A stretch of DNA of 9,981 bases, taken from positions 1 through 9,981 of the forward strand of contig SKLD01000084.1 in the NCBI GenBank assembly GCA_007123395.1, written 5' to 3'. Positions 1 to 7,352 of the stretch are shown piece by piece (the first letter of the stretch is position 1; each line of letters starts with the position of its first letter). The translations under genes were made by a program, and so were the position numbers. The notes under the pieces were generated by a model. It searched no databases, had not been told where the DNA came from, and worked only from the letters and a program-made list of their open reading frames with translations. The DNA comes from Opitutales bacterium (GTDB lineage: Bacteria; Verrucomicrobiota; Verrucomicrobiia; Opitutales; Oceanipulchritudinaceae).

Positions 1-272
1 AGGCGGTTGCGGCTGGCGGGGAGCTGGAGGCGCACGAGCTGCTGCGCCTGCGGGCGGGCTTTTTCACACGCGGGAAGGCGCTGGGGACGGAGGCTTGGCT
101 GCGGGAGGGTGAGGGAGCGGCTGCGCTTTCGCGGCTGTCAAAGCCGCCCGGCGCGCGACCGGTGGAGGTGCTGAAGCATTCGGAGCTCGCGGTGGCGGGG
201 AGTGGTCGCGGCACGGGTGGATTGGAGGCACCAATCGCAAGGGGTGCGGTATCGATGTCTTCGAAGTTGTAG
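1..272 (+). CDS. REP-associated tyrosine transposase (RAYT), C-terminal fragment, 5' end outside window
   Basis: An open frame enters from the left edge (first full codon at 3) and stops at TAG 270-272, giving 89 residues. Near its start it reads LLRLRAGFFTRGKALGTEAW. This resembles the C-terminal block of large RAYT/Y1 transposases (pattern LLR-R---F--G-ALG---F/W), which in these proteins follows the catalytic Y1 domain. The last 50 or so residues are basic and low in complexity and match nothing I recognise. RAYTs are single-stranded-DNA HUH nucleases thought to act on REP-type palindromes. The catalytic HUH and Tyr motifs would lie upstream, outside the window, so activity cannot be judged. 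The second RAYT at the right edge is on the same strand. The assignment rests on a short motif recalled from the family, so confidence is moderate. Confidence 0.6.
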   Translation, partial: AVAAGGELEAHELLRLRAGFFTRGKALGTEAWLREGEGAAALSRLSKPPGARPVEVLKHSELAVAGSGRGTGGLEAPIARGAVSMSSKL

Positions 273-435
273 TCGCCGCAGGCGTTGTAGTGCCGATGGA
301 GCGTTCGCGGGCGCGCGCGGCTCCCGTTTGCTCTGTCTGCGTTGTCCGCCGCATGCCGTGTTGCTGCCGGGAAAGGCTGCGGGCGGTTTCTTTGCGCCGA
401 TTTCGAAAAAGAGCATAAATTTTCCTCTTTTTATG
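273..435. other. Intergenic stretch between transposase fragment and efflux operon
   Basis: No credible gene is seen on either strand; the short open frames here have no recognisable protein content. The left part is GC-rich. The right part (about 401-435) becomes A/T-rich and contains the hairpin listed separately. It probably holds the 3' flank of the transposase and the upstream promoter DNA of the efflux operon. Confidence 0.5.
406..432. terminator. A/T-rich hairpin, possible terminator or promoter-upstream element
   Basis: AAAAAGAG (406-413) and CTCTTTTT (425-432) are perfect 8-bp inverted repeats around an 11-nt A/T-rich loop. Read rightward, the stem ends in a run of five T, which is terminator-like. 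The stem is mostly A-U and therefore weak, and it lies 133 nt after the transposase stop. It could instead act as an A/T-rich upstream element for the TetR promoter that starts a few bases later. Confidence 0.3.
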
Positions 436-460
436 TTGACGGACTCGTCCGTCCGATAAT
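436..460 (+). promoter_or_regulatory. Candidate promoter of the tetR-efflux operon
   Basis: TTGACG (436-441) resembles a -35 box and GATAAT (455-460) resembles a -10 box, but the 13-nt spacer between them is too short for a standard sigma-70 pairing. Either the real -35 differs or the -10 lies 2-4 nt further right. The palindrome at 438-453 sits across this element, as expected for a repressed promoter. If GATAAT is used, transcription would begin at about 467, almost exactly at the first ATG. Confidence 0.4.
438..453. promoter_or_regulatory. Probable TetR-family operator palindrome
   Basis: GACGGAC-TC-GTCCGTC is a perfect 7-bp inverted repeat with a 2-nt centre. It lies 13 nt before the first ATG of a tetR gene and overlaps the promoter-like bases. 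TetR-family dimers usually bind palindromes of about this length near their own start, often controlling an adjacent pump. The position and symmetry are seen directly; binding by this TetR is inferred. Confidence 0.65.
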
Positions 461-466
461 TGTGGA

Positions 467-1105
467 ATGCGTATGAAGACGAAAAAGCGAGGGCCTGGGC
501 GTCCGCGGGACGCGGAGTTGGCGGAGCGGCGGCGGGAGGAGATCCTTGGCGTGGCGACCGGTGTGTTCGCGGCGGCGGGCTACCGCCAGGCGGACGTGCA
601 GGTGGTGGCGGACCGCCTCGGGGTGGGGAAGGGGACGGTCTACCGTTACTTTCCGAGCAAGGAGGCGTTGTTTTTCGGTGCGGTGGACGCGGGCATCCGC
701 GCGCTGGCGGAGCGGGTGGATGCGGCGGCAGAGGGATTGGACGATCCGGTGGAACAGATGAAGTGTGTGATCCTCACGTATCTCGGCTTTTTCGACGAAA
801 ACCCGGATTTGGTGGAGTTGCTCATTATTGAGCGGGCGGAGTTCCGTGACCGCGAGCAGGCGACCTATTTTGTTTACCGGGAACGCAATTTCGAACGGCG
901 TGCGGCTTTTGTTAAGCAAGGGATTGAGCGCGGTATCATCCGCGACGTACCTCCCGAACGCATCATCAACGTTGTCGGCGACTGCCTCTACGGGACCATC
1001 TTCACCAACCACTTTTCGACGCGCAAGATTCCGTTTAAGCGCCAGGCGGACGATATTATTGATATTCTTATGAACGGCGTGTTCACGGCGGGGCGCGTGA
1101 GGTAA
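467..1105 (+). CDS. TetR/AcrR-family transcriptional repressor of the efflux operon
   Basis: The 212-residue product is typical of TetR proteins. A basic arm (KKRGPGRPR, residues 6-14) is followed by the TetR DNA-binding domain at about 23-70, with the helix-turn-helix near 43-62 (VADRLGVGKGTVYRYF, then PSKEAL). Residues 80-212 are an alpha-helical ligand and dimer domain with no ligand signature I can name. It is the first gene of a same-strand cluster and is 33 nt before the adaptor gene, so it most likely represses its own operon through the palindrome at 438-453, with relief by a pump substrate. The start is ambiguous. ATG 467 fits a leaderless transcript from the GATAAT box, while ATG 473 (two residues shorter) has a weak GTGGA ribosome site at the right distance. 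No in-frame start lies further upstream, because TGA 437-439 closes the frame. Confidence 0.93.
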   Translation: MRMKTKKRGPGRPRDAELAERRREEILGVATGVFAAAGYRQADVQVVADRLGVGKGTVYRYFPSKEALFFGAVDAGIRALAERVDAAAEGLDDPVEQMKCVILTYLGFFDENPDLVELLIIERAEFRDREQATYFVYRERNFERRAAFVKQGIERGIIRDVPPERIINVVGDCLYGTIFTNHFSTRKIPFKRQADDIIDILMNGVFTAGRVR

Positions 1106-1138
1106 CTGATTTTTACGAACCTTGACTAAGGCTGACTG

Positions 1139-2317
1139 ATGAACATCAAAAAAAACAAGAAACTTCTATCAATCTATGGGCTTTTGGCGGTGATCGGGCT
1201 GAGCGCACTTGCGTTGACGGCCTGCGGCGGTGGCGACGGCGCTGACGGCTCTCCCGGCGCAAACGGCCCCGGTGCCGGCGGTATGCCGCCGCCTCCGGTC
1301 GTTGCTGTCGCTGTGCAACCGGAAGACATCGACGTAGAAGTGACATACGCCGGACGAGTCCGCGGTCTGCGGGAAGTTCAGGTACGCGCCCGTGTTGGCG
1401 GAATTCTTGAAGAGCGGTTGTATGTGGAGGGCCAATACGTGGAGAGAGGGGCGGATCTCTTCCGTATCGAACGCGAGCCCTACGAAATCGCGCTGCGGGC
1501 GGCGGAGGCGGACCTCGCCAACGCCCGCGCGGCGGCAGGGCAGGCGGCGCGCGAGTGGCGGCGTATTTCCGGCTTGCATGAGCAAAACGCCGTGAGCGAC
1601 CGCGAGCGCGACCGCGCGCAGGCGGAAGACGAGTTGGCGCAAGCCCGCGTCGCTCTCGCCGAGGCGCAGGTTGAGGAGGCGCGGTTGAATTTGGGCTATA
1701 CGCTCGTAAAGGCACCCGTGGCGGGCCCGACCGGGTTGGAATCATTGCCTGAAGGCAGCCTTATCGAGCGCGGTGCCTTGCTGACGACGATTGTGCAGCA
1801 GGATCCCGTGCAGGTGCGTTTTGCTCTTCCTGAGCGCGACGCGGTGACGCACCGCGCCGCCCGCCGGGCCATGGCGGACCCCGATGGCGAGTACCGTTAT
1901 CCGGTGCGGCTTATCCTGCCTGACGGCAGCGAATACGAGCACGAAGGCGTAGTCGATTTCACCGACAGCACGGTCGATGCACGCACCGGTTCCGTACAGG
2001 CACGCGCGCTTTTTGATAATCCTGACGGCGACCTCGTCCCCGGACAGTTTGTGCGGGTGCGTTTGTCACTGCAGGAGCTGAAGGACGTCTTTCCCGTTCC
2101 GCCGCCCGCCATAACGCAGGGACGGGAGGGGCCGCGTGTTTTTGTCGTGAAGGATGACGACACGGTGGAGGCGCGGACCGTGCGTCTCGGGCCGGTGGTG
2201 ACTGGAAAGCAGGTGGTTCTCGCAGGTTTGGAGGCGGGCGATCGCATCGTCGTGAGCGGCCTTGTGAACTTGCATCCGGGGATGACGGTCTCGCCGCAGA
2301 TTCAGGAAGGAGAGTAG
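1139..2317 (+). CDS. RND efflux periplasmic adaptor (membrane fusion protein), lipoprotein
   Basis: This 392-residue adaptor of the AcrA/MexA/MexE type links the inner-membrane pump to the outer-membrane duct in the periplasm. It begins with a lipoprotein signal peptide: basic KKNKK, a hydrophobic stretch and the lipobox LTAC with lipidated Cys29. A Gly/Pro-rich linker (about 30-53, partly collagen-like G-X-Y) follows. Next come the barrel-sandwich/lipoyl halves (about 65-112 and 185-222, including VRARVGGILEERLYVEGQYV and YTLVKAPVAGPTG) on either side of an alpha-helical hairpin at about 114-184. A beta-barrel domain (about 223-310) and a membrane-proximal domain (about 318-390, VVSGL--L-PGM) complete the protein. 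TAAGG at 1127-1131 lies 7 nt before the ATG. The stop is only 4 nt from the pump gene. Transported compounds cannot be predicted. Confidence 0.95.
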   Translation: MNIKKNKKLLSIYGLLAVIGLSALALTACGGGDGADGSPGANGPGAGGMPPPPVVAVAVQPEDIDVEVTYAGRVRGLREVQVRARVGGILEERLYVEGQYVERGADLFRIEREPYEIALRAAEADLANARAAAGQAAREWRRISGLHEQNAVSDRERDRAQAEDELAQARVALAEAQVEEARLNLGYTLVKAPVAGPTGLESLPEGSLIERGALLTTIVQQDPVQVRFALPERDAVTHRAARRAMADPDGEYRYPVRLILPDGSEYEHEGVVDFTDSTVDARTGSVQARALFDNPDGDLVPGQFVRVRLSLQELKDVFPVPPPAITQGREGPRVFVVKDDDTVEARTVRLGPVVTGKQVVLAGLEAGDRIVVSGLVNLHPGMTVSPQIQEGE

Positions 2318-2321
2318 AGCC

Positions 2322-5300
2322 ATGTTCCGCTTCTTTATTGACCGGCCGATTTTTTCATCGGTCATCTCCATTGTTATTGTCATCGCGGGATTTGCCGCGC
2401 TGATGAACCTGCCCGTTGAGCAGTATCCCGATGTTGTTCCGCCGCAGGTGGTAGTGCAGACGACGTTCCCCGGCGCAAGCGCGGAAGTTCTGGCGGAGTC
2501 CGTTGCCGCGCCCCTCGAGCAGGAAATCAACGGTGTCGACGACATGATCTACATGGAGTCGACAAGCACTGACGCAGGGATGCTCATGGTGACGGTGTCT
2601 TTTGCGATGGGTACGGACCCGGACCAAGCCGCCATCAATGTGAACAACCGCGTTCAGGCGGCGCTTCCCCGCCTGCCGCAGATCGTCCGCGAGTTGGGCG
2701 TGCGGGTGGAGGCGCGCTCGACGAACATTCTCATGGTGGCCGTGCTTCGGTCCTCCGTGATGACCCCGGTGGAGCTGAGCAACTACGCGCTCTTGAACAT
2801 CGTCGACGAACTCGCTCGGATTCCCGGGGTGGGCAACGCTTCGCTCTTCGTGCCGCAGGACTATTCCATGCGCATTTGGCTGCGTCCGGACAAGCTGGCG
2901 GAGTTCAGTTTGACGCCTGCGGATGTCGCGGCGGCGGTACGCGAGCAAAACGCTCAGTTCGCGGCGGGCCGTATCGGCGCGGACCCGGTGGCCGCAGGGC
3001 AATCCTTTACTTATGCCGTGACGACGCGAGGGCAGCTCTCCACGCCGGAGGAGTTCGAGAACATCATTCTCCGCTCCCTCGAGGACGGCAGCGCGCTGCG
3101 TCTCGGCGACGTGGCGCGGGCGGAACTCGGCGCCCAGAATTATTCGTTTTCGGCCACCTACAACGGTGAACCCAGCGTCCCCCTCGGAGTCTACCTTGAA
3201 CCGGGGGCGAATGCTCTGGAAACCGCGGAAGCCGTCCACGCGGCCTTTCGCGAAATCGAACAACGATTCCCGGAGGGAACGGAATACGCCATCCCCTACG
3301 ATACGACAGAATTTGTCGAGGTCTCCATCCGCGAGGTTTTCATTACACTGCTGATTGCCACAGGGCTGGTCGTGCTCGTCACCTTCATCTTTCTTCAGCA
3401 CCTGCGCGCTACGCTCATTCCGGTGGCGGCCATTCCGGTATCGCTTATCGGGACGTTCGCAGGCATGCAGCTATTCGGCTTTTCCGTTAATCTGCTCACG
3501 CTCTTTGGCCTCGTCCTTTCGATCGGAATCGTCGTCGACAACGCTATCATCGTCATGGAGAACGTTGAGCGCCTCATGAGCGAAAAAGGGCTCAAGGCGC
3601 GAGAGGCGGCGGTGGAGACGATGGGACAGGTGACGGGCGCTGTCATTTCGTCGACGCTGGTTCTTGTCGCCGTCTTTGCCCCGGTGGCATTTCTCGGGGG
3701 ACTGACGGGTGAGTTGTACCGGCAGTTCGCCGTGACCATCGCCGTTTCGGTCGTTGTTTCAGGGGTAGTCGCTCTCACCCTGACACCCGCCATGTGCGCC
3801 GTCTTGCTCGACCGGGAACCGAAGACGGTGGCTGCGCCCTTCCGCCTTTTCAACCGCGGGTTCGACTGGGTGGCGGGAACATTCGTCTTCGGCGTGCGCA
3901 CGATCTTGCGCTTCTGGCCGGTAGGCCTTGTCGCTTTCGGCCTCGTTATCGCGGCAGCTCTTTTCATCCTCAACCGCATGCCCTCCGGCCTTGTTCCGCA
4001 GGAAGACCAGGGCGTCGCCCTCGCGGTTTATCAACTGCCCCCGGCCTCAGCACTCAATCGCACGGAAGCAATGCGCGACGCACTGACCCAACAAGTGCTG
4101 CAATTGGAGGAGGTGTCCGACTTCGCCGCCTTCGCTGGATTCGACATCTTCGCCATGTCGCTGCGGACCAACGCGGGCCTAGGCTTTCTCAACCTCACCG
4201 ACTGGCGGGATCGCACGGGACGCGGTCAGGACGCCGCCTCCGTGGCCAACAAGGTCATGGGTATGGGGATGGGCATGCCCGAGGGGTTTGTCATCGCTTT
4301 CGTTCCTCCCCCGATCCAAGGCCTGTCGCTCACCGGCGGGGTCGAGGGCTACCTGCAAGTGCGCGGCGGGGCCACGACGGCCGAGATCGAGGCGCTCGCG
4401 GGTCAGTTTGTTGAAGAGGCCTCGGCCCGGCCCGAGCTGATGAACGTACGCACGACGCTCGAGACAGCGATTCCCCGTTATCATGCCGAGGTGGATCGCG
4501 AAAAAGCAAAGGCCATGGGCGTGGCCATACCGCAGGTGTTCGATGCGATGCGCAGCACCTTTGGCTCGCTCTATGTGAACGACTTTACCTACGCCGGGCG
4601 GCTCTGGCAGGTGAATCTCCAGTCGGAAGCGGACTTCCGCATGCAACCGGAGGACATCGACAAGGTATTCGTCCGCTCTAACACGGGGGAAATGATTCCG
4701 CTGGGGTCCCTTGTCACGTTGGAACGTGCGGGCGGCGCGGACGTTATCGACCGCTTTAATCTCTTCCCCGCCGCACGCCTGACGGCGGATCCTGCTCCTG
4801 GGTTCACGACCGGGCAGGCCAAAGAGGCCATGGAAGCGGTCGCCGCACGGATCAATGCGGAGGCGGACACGCTCCTCGGATGGATCGGCGAGGCTTACCA
4901 GCTCGACGTCGCGGCAGGCGCGGGCGGCGCGGCTTTCGGGCTGGGCCTGCTCATGGTCTTCCTCATTCTCGCCGCGCAGTACGAGCGCTGGACGCTGCCG
5001 CTGGCAGTGGCCTCCGCCGTGCCTTTCGGAGTGCTCGGGGCGGCTGTTTTCTCCTTCTTGCGCGGATTCCCGAATGACATCTACTTCCAAGTCGGGTTGC
5101 TTGTGCTCATCGGGCTTGCGGCGAAGAACGCAATCCTCATCGTGGAATTCGCGGCACAGAACCGTAAAGCGGGGATGAGCGCCTACGATGCCGCTGTAAC
5201 CTCCGCACGCCAGCGCTTCCGTCCCATTATGATGACGGCGCTCACCTTTATCATCGGCAGCCTGCCGTTGCTCTTCGCCACCGGCGCGGGCGCGGCCAGT

Positions 5301-5438
5301 CGCCAGGAGATCGGGACCGTGGTCGTCGGCGGCATGATTGCCGCAAGCACGCTCGCGCTTCCTTTCGTCGCCCTCTTCTACAAACTCTTGTCGAACATCG
5401 CCACTTGGCAGCGCGAGCGCAAAGCCCGCGCGGCCTGA
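2322..5438 (+). CDS. RND multidrug efflux pump, inner-membrane permease (HAE1/AcrB-MexF type)
   Basis: The 1038-residue proton-driven exporter has the full length expected for HAE1 pumps. Its start, FFIDRPIFSSVISIVIVIAG, and the following EQYPDVVPPQVVV are hallmarks, closest in style to MexF/OqxB. The layout is TM1 (about 9-30), a porter/docking loop (about 40-330), TM2-6 (about 335-500), TM7 (about 530-550), a second periplasmic loop (about 555-865) and TM8-12 (about 870-1025). Proton-relay positions can be matched to AcrB: Asp406 (AcrB D407), Lys935 (K940, in GLAAKNAILIVEFA) and Arg965 (R971, in QRFRPIMMT). The second TM4 aspartate (AcrB D408) is Asn407 here, in IGIVVDNAII. A Met-Gly alternation occupies residues 646-652. 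AAGGAG at 2307-2312, inside the end of the adaptor gene, is 9 nt before the ATG, which suggests coupled translation. Substrates are unknown; drugs, solvents or bile-like compounds are typical of the family. Confidence 0.96.
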   Translation: MFRFFIDRPIFSSVISIVIVIAGFAALMNLPVEQYPDVVPPQVVVQTTFPGASAEVLAESVAAPLEQEINGVDDMIYMESTSTDAGMLMVTVSFAMGTDPDQAAINVNNRVQAALPRLPQIVRELGVRVEARSTNILMVAVLRSSVMTPVELSNYALLNIVDELARIPGVGNASLFVPQDYSMRIWLRPDKLAEFSLTPADVAAAVREQNAQFAAGRIGADPVAAGQSFTYAVTTRGQLSTPEEFENIILRSLEDGSALRLGDVARAELGAQNYSFSATYNGEPSVPLGVYLEPGANALETAEAVHAAFREIEQRFPEGTEYAIPYDTTEFVEVSIREVFITLLIATGLVVLVTFIFLQHLRATLIPVAAIPVSLIGTFAGMQLFGFSVNLLTLFGLVLSIGIVVDNAIIVMENVERLMSEKGLKAREAAVETMGQVTGAVISSTLVLVAVFAPVAFLGGLTGELYRQFAVTIAVSVVVSGVVALTLTPAMCAVLLDREPKTVAAPFRLFNRGFDWVAGTFVFGVRTILRFWPVGLVAFGLVIAAALFILNRMPSGLVPQEDQGVALAVYQLPPASALNRTEAMRDALTQQVLQLEEVSDFAAFAGFDIFAMSLRTNAGLGFLNLTDWRDRTGRGQDAASVANKVMGMGMGMPEGFVIAFVPPPIQGLSLTGGVEGYLQVRGGATTAEIEALAGQFVEEASARPELMNVRTTLETAIPRYHAEVDREKAKAMGVAIPQVFDAMRSTFGSLYVNDFTYAGRLWQVNLQSEADFRMQPEDIDKVFVRSNTGEMIPLGSLVTLERAGGADVIDRFNLFPAARLTADPAPGFTTGQAKEAMEAVAARINAEADTLLGWIGEAYQLDVAAGAGGAAFGLGLLMVFLILAAQYERWTLPLAVASAVPFGVLGAAVFSFLRGFPNDIYFQVGLLVLIGLAAKNAILIVEFAAQNRKAGMSAYDAAVTSARQRFRPIMMTALTFIIGSLPLLFATGAGAASRQEIGTVVVGGMIAASTLALPFVALFYKLLSNIATWQRERKARAA

Positions 5439-5443
5439 AGGAG
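5438..5443 (+). promoter_or_regulatory. Ribosome binding site that fixes the outer-membrane factor start
   Basis: AAGGAG lies 6 nt before ATG 5450 and overlaps the last base of the pump stop codon. It decides in favour of ATG 5450 over an in-frame upstream ATG at 5405 (inside the pump gene) and over ATG 5468. The protein from 5450 also begins with a proper lipoprotein signal. Confidence 0.8.
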
Positions 5444-5449
5444 ACTACC

Positions 5450-6883
5450 ATGTTTCATTCACCAACCATGCAACGTGTCCTCACGGTCCTCGCCGTCGGT
5501 GCCCTCGCCGGATGCACGACCGGACCCGACCACAAACGCCCGGTGATCGCAACCCCCGCGGATTGGCCGGAGAACCAGATTCTCGATACCGCCGCCGACT
5601 GGGATCTCGTCGAGTGGTGGCGGTCTTTCGAGGATCCATTTCTCGACGAACTCGTGGCACGGGCCCTCGACGATAATCTGGAAATCCAAATACAGGCGGC
5701 GCGGGTGGAAGAAGCGCGCGCGCGTCTCGGCCTCTCCCGCGCGGACCGCTGGCCGAGCCTTGACGCCCAAGCCGAAGCCTCGCGGGAGCGGCGGCCGGGG
5801 GCGGCCCTCGGTATTCCGGGGGTCGGTTCCACGACAACCAATCTCTTCACCGTCTCGGGGATGCTCAGCTACGAAGTGGATTTGTGGGGACGGCTCGCCC
5901 GCGAGCGTGAAAGCGCGGAAGCACTGCTGCGCGAGAGCCATTACGCCCGCGATGCCGTGCGCTTGAATGTCGCCGCCGATGTCGTGACCACTTACTTTGA
6001 CTGGCGCGCCGCGCGCAACCAGCTTGCCATCACACGCGACACGGTGGAGTCCCGCGCCGAGACACTCCGCCTCCAGGAAATCCGGCGCGAGGGCGGCGAC
6101 ATCGATGAGCTTGCCCTGCAACAGGCACGGTCCGAGTGGGAAGCTGCCCGCGCCGCGCTGCCGGCCCGCCAGCAGCGCGTGCGTGTGCTGGAGGGCGCGC
6201 TCTCGGTCCTTACCGGTCTCGAACCTGCCGCGCTCTGGGTAGAGTCCCGCAACTGGTCGACCCGCGTTGAGAAGACCGAGGCCGGGGTGCCGGATACCAT
6301 CCCCGCCTACCTTCCTTCCGAACTCCTTGAGCGCCGACCGGACATCCGCGCGGCCGAAGCCGCCCTGCACGCCGCCACGGCGGGCATCGGCGTAGCGAAG
6401 GCGACGCGCCTACCGCGGCTGAACCTCTCCGCCCTTCTCGGCACGGCGACCGGTTCGGCGGGCGACCTCTTTGCCGACGGCACGGAAACCTGGCGCCTCG
6501 CCGGCGGCCTTGGCGGTAATCTATGGGACTTTGGTCGCAACCGCGCACGCGTCGAAACAGCGGAGGCCCTCGCCCGCCAGGCAGAGGGGCAATACGGACT
6601 CGTCGTGCGGCTTGCCTTTAACGAAGCACGCGACGCACTCGTCCTCTTTGAAACCGAAGCGGAACGGGTCGCGGCCACCGGCCGGCTTGTCAACGCCCTT
6701 GAGCGCACGGACGAAATTGCCGAGATTCGCTACCGCGAAGGTCTGATCTCCTTCCTTGAACGGCTTGATGCCCAGCGCGCTCTCCTCGACGCCCGCCTTG
6801 CCTATGAAGACGCCCTGCGAGACCACCGCGCCGCCGCCGCCACGCTCTTCAAGGTCCTCGGCGGCGGTTGGGACGCTATGTAG
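5450..6883 (+). CDS. RND efflux outer-membrane lipoprotein (NodT/OprM-type TolC-family duct)
   Basis: This 477-residue outer-membrane factor would form the trimeric exit channel that docks onto the adaptor and pump. A short signal peptide ends in the lipobox LAGC (Cys22), followed by TTGPDHKRP, the usual start of NodT-family lipoproteins. Family marks include WW-SF-DP-L--LV--AL--N-E (about residues 56-78) in the first repeat. The second repeat has PAYLPSELLERRPDIRAAEA, then IGVAKATRLPRLNLSALLG and LWDFGRNRARVETAEA. Long alpha-helical segments fit the periplasmic tunnel helices. The gene starts 11 nt after the pump stop with a good ribosome site and is the last gene of the operon. Length is normal for the family. 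No strong Rho-independent terminator follows the stop. Confidence 0.95.
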   Translation: MFHSPTMQRVLTVLAVGALAGCTTGPDHKRPVIATPADWPENQILDTAADWDLVEWWRSFEDPFLDELVARALDDNLEIQIQAARVEEARARLGLSRADRWPSLDAQAEASRERRPGAALGIPGVGSTTTNLFTVSGMLSYEVDLWGRLARERESAEALLRESHYARDAVRLNVAADVVTTYFDWRAARNQLAITRDTVESRAETLRLQEIRREGGDIDELALQQARSEWEAARAALPARQQRVRVLEGALSVLTGLEPAALWVESRNWSTRVEKTEAGVPDTIPAYLPSELLERRPDIRAAEAALHAATAGIGVAKATRLPRLNLSALLGTATGSAGDLFADGTETWRLAGGLGGNLWDFGRNRARVETAEALARQAEGQYGLVVRLAFNEARDALVLFETEAERVAATGRLVNALERTDEIAEIRYREGLISFLERLDAQRALLDARLAYEDALRDHRAAAATLFKVLGGGWDAM

Positions 6884-7267
6884 CGCCGTTTCCGTCGGGT
6901 GCGGGGGATCTGCCGTGTCGCCTCGCGTTGGTCGTCGTTCGCGGAAAGATTGCCGCCGCAAACTGTCAGCCCGAAGTCTTTCAGCTACCGGCGGCGCGGT
7001 CCGGCGAACGCGTAGCGAAGGAGCCGTGCGTCCGTTGAATGGGGCGTCTGGGTGGCTTGGCGCGGTGATGTCGGTGCTTACACCGGCGAAGCGGGTGGAC
7101 CTGTCGAATCTTTGTGCAACATTCCCTGCGTAGCTAGAGAGAGACCTGCTTCCGTTGACCTCGCATCACGCCTTCGGGTCAAACATGCCGAGTATATACA
7201 CCGAATCTGTCTTACGCAGAGGGATAGGTCAGTAAACTACTGATTTACAAGCCTTTACGAGGGAAAA
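6884..7267. other. Gene-free stretch between efflux operon and tRNA-Leu
   Basis: I see no convincing gene on either strand. Open frames here are short and give no recognisable protein. An inverted repeat GCCGCCG (6952-6958) / CGGCGGC (6989-6995) with a 30-nt loop could form a large stem but lacks a following T run. The right end (about 7225-7260) is A/T-rich and contains nested inverted repeats next to the 3' end of the tRNA, listed separately. The region must hold the end of the efflux transcript and the end of the tRNA transcript coming from the other side. Confidence 0.5.
7229..7248. repeat. Nested inverted repeats beside the 3' end of tRNA-Leu
   Basis: TCAGTA-AAC-TACTGA (7229-7243) is a perfect 6-bp inverted repeat, and GTAAA (7232-7236) also pairs with TTTAC (7244-7248), so two alternative stems share bases. 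TTTAC recurs at 7254-7258. The block begins 20 nt beyond the encoded CCA end of the minus-strand tRNA. There is no T run after either stem in the tRNA's direction, so it is not a classic terminator. Confidence 0.4.
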
Positions 7268-7352
7268 TGGTGCTCAGGAAGGGACTTGAACCCTTACGCC
7301 TTGCGGCACACGCCCCTCAAGCGTGCGTGTCTACCAATTCCACCACCTGAGC
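7268..7352 (-). tRNA. tRNA-Leu (anticodon GAG)
   Basis: Read on the minus strand, 7352 to 7268 folds as a complete 85-nt class II tRNA with encoded CCA. The acceptor stem pairs GCTCAGG with CCTGAGC. A leucine-type D arm contains GGTAGACAC. The anticodon stem CACGC/GCGTG closes the loop TTGAGGG, giving anticodon GAG (plus-strand 7316-7318), which reads CUC/CUU. A variable arm (GCC-GCAA-GGC) marks the class II type. The T arm AAGGG-TTCAAGT-CCCTT, discriminator A and CCA end the gene. All stems pair, so it should be functional. It diverges from the photolyase-like gene. Confidence 0.97.

Noticed and set aside
2355..3401. Long minus-strand open frame (348 aa) inside the pump gene
   Set aside because: It is fully antisense to an unmistakable RND pump. 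The protein is rich in Arg/His with no known motif, which is the usual mirror of GC-rich codon use.
4179..5090. Minus-strand open frame (303 aa) inside the pump gene
   Set aside because: Also antisense to conserved RND sequence, with low-complexity, Arg/His/Glu-rich content and no domain.
5405..5449. Upstream in-frame ATG for the outer-membrane factor
   Set aside because: It lies inside the pump gene, would bury the lipoprotein signal peptide, and lacks a ribosome site. ATG 5450 has AAGGAG 6 nt upstream.
5459..6370. Minus-strand open frame (303 aa) opposite the outer-membrane factor
   Set aside because: The plus strand carries clear OprM/NodT motifs throughout; the antisense product has none.
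6874..6888. Short inverted repeat CGCTA-TG-TAGCG at the end of the outer-membrane factor gene as a terminator
   Set aside because: The 2-nt loop is too tight for a hairpin and no T run follows.
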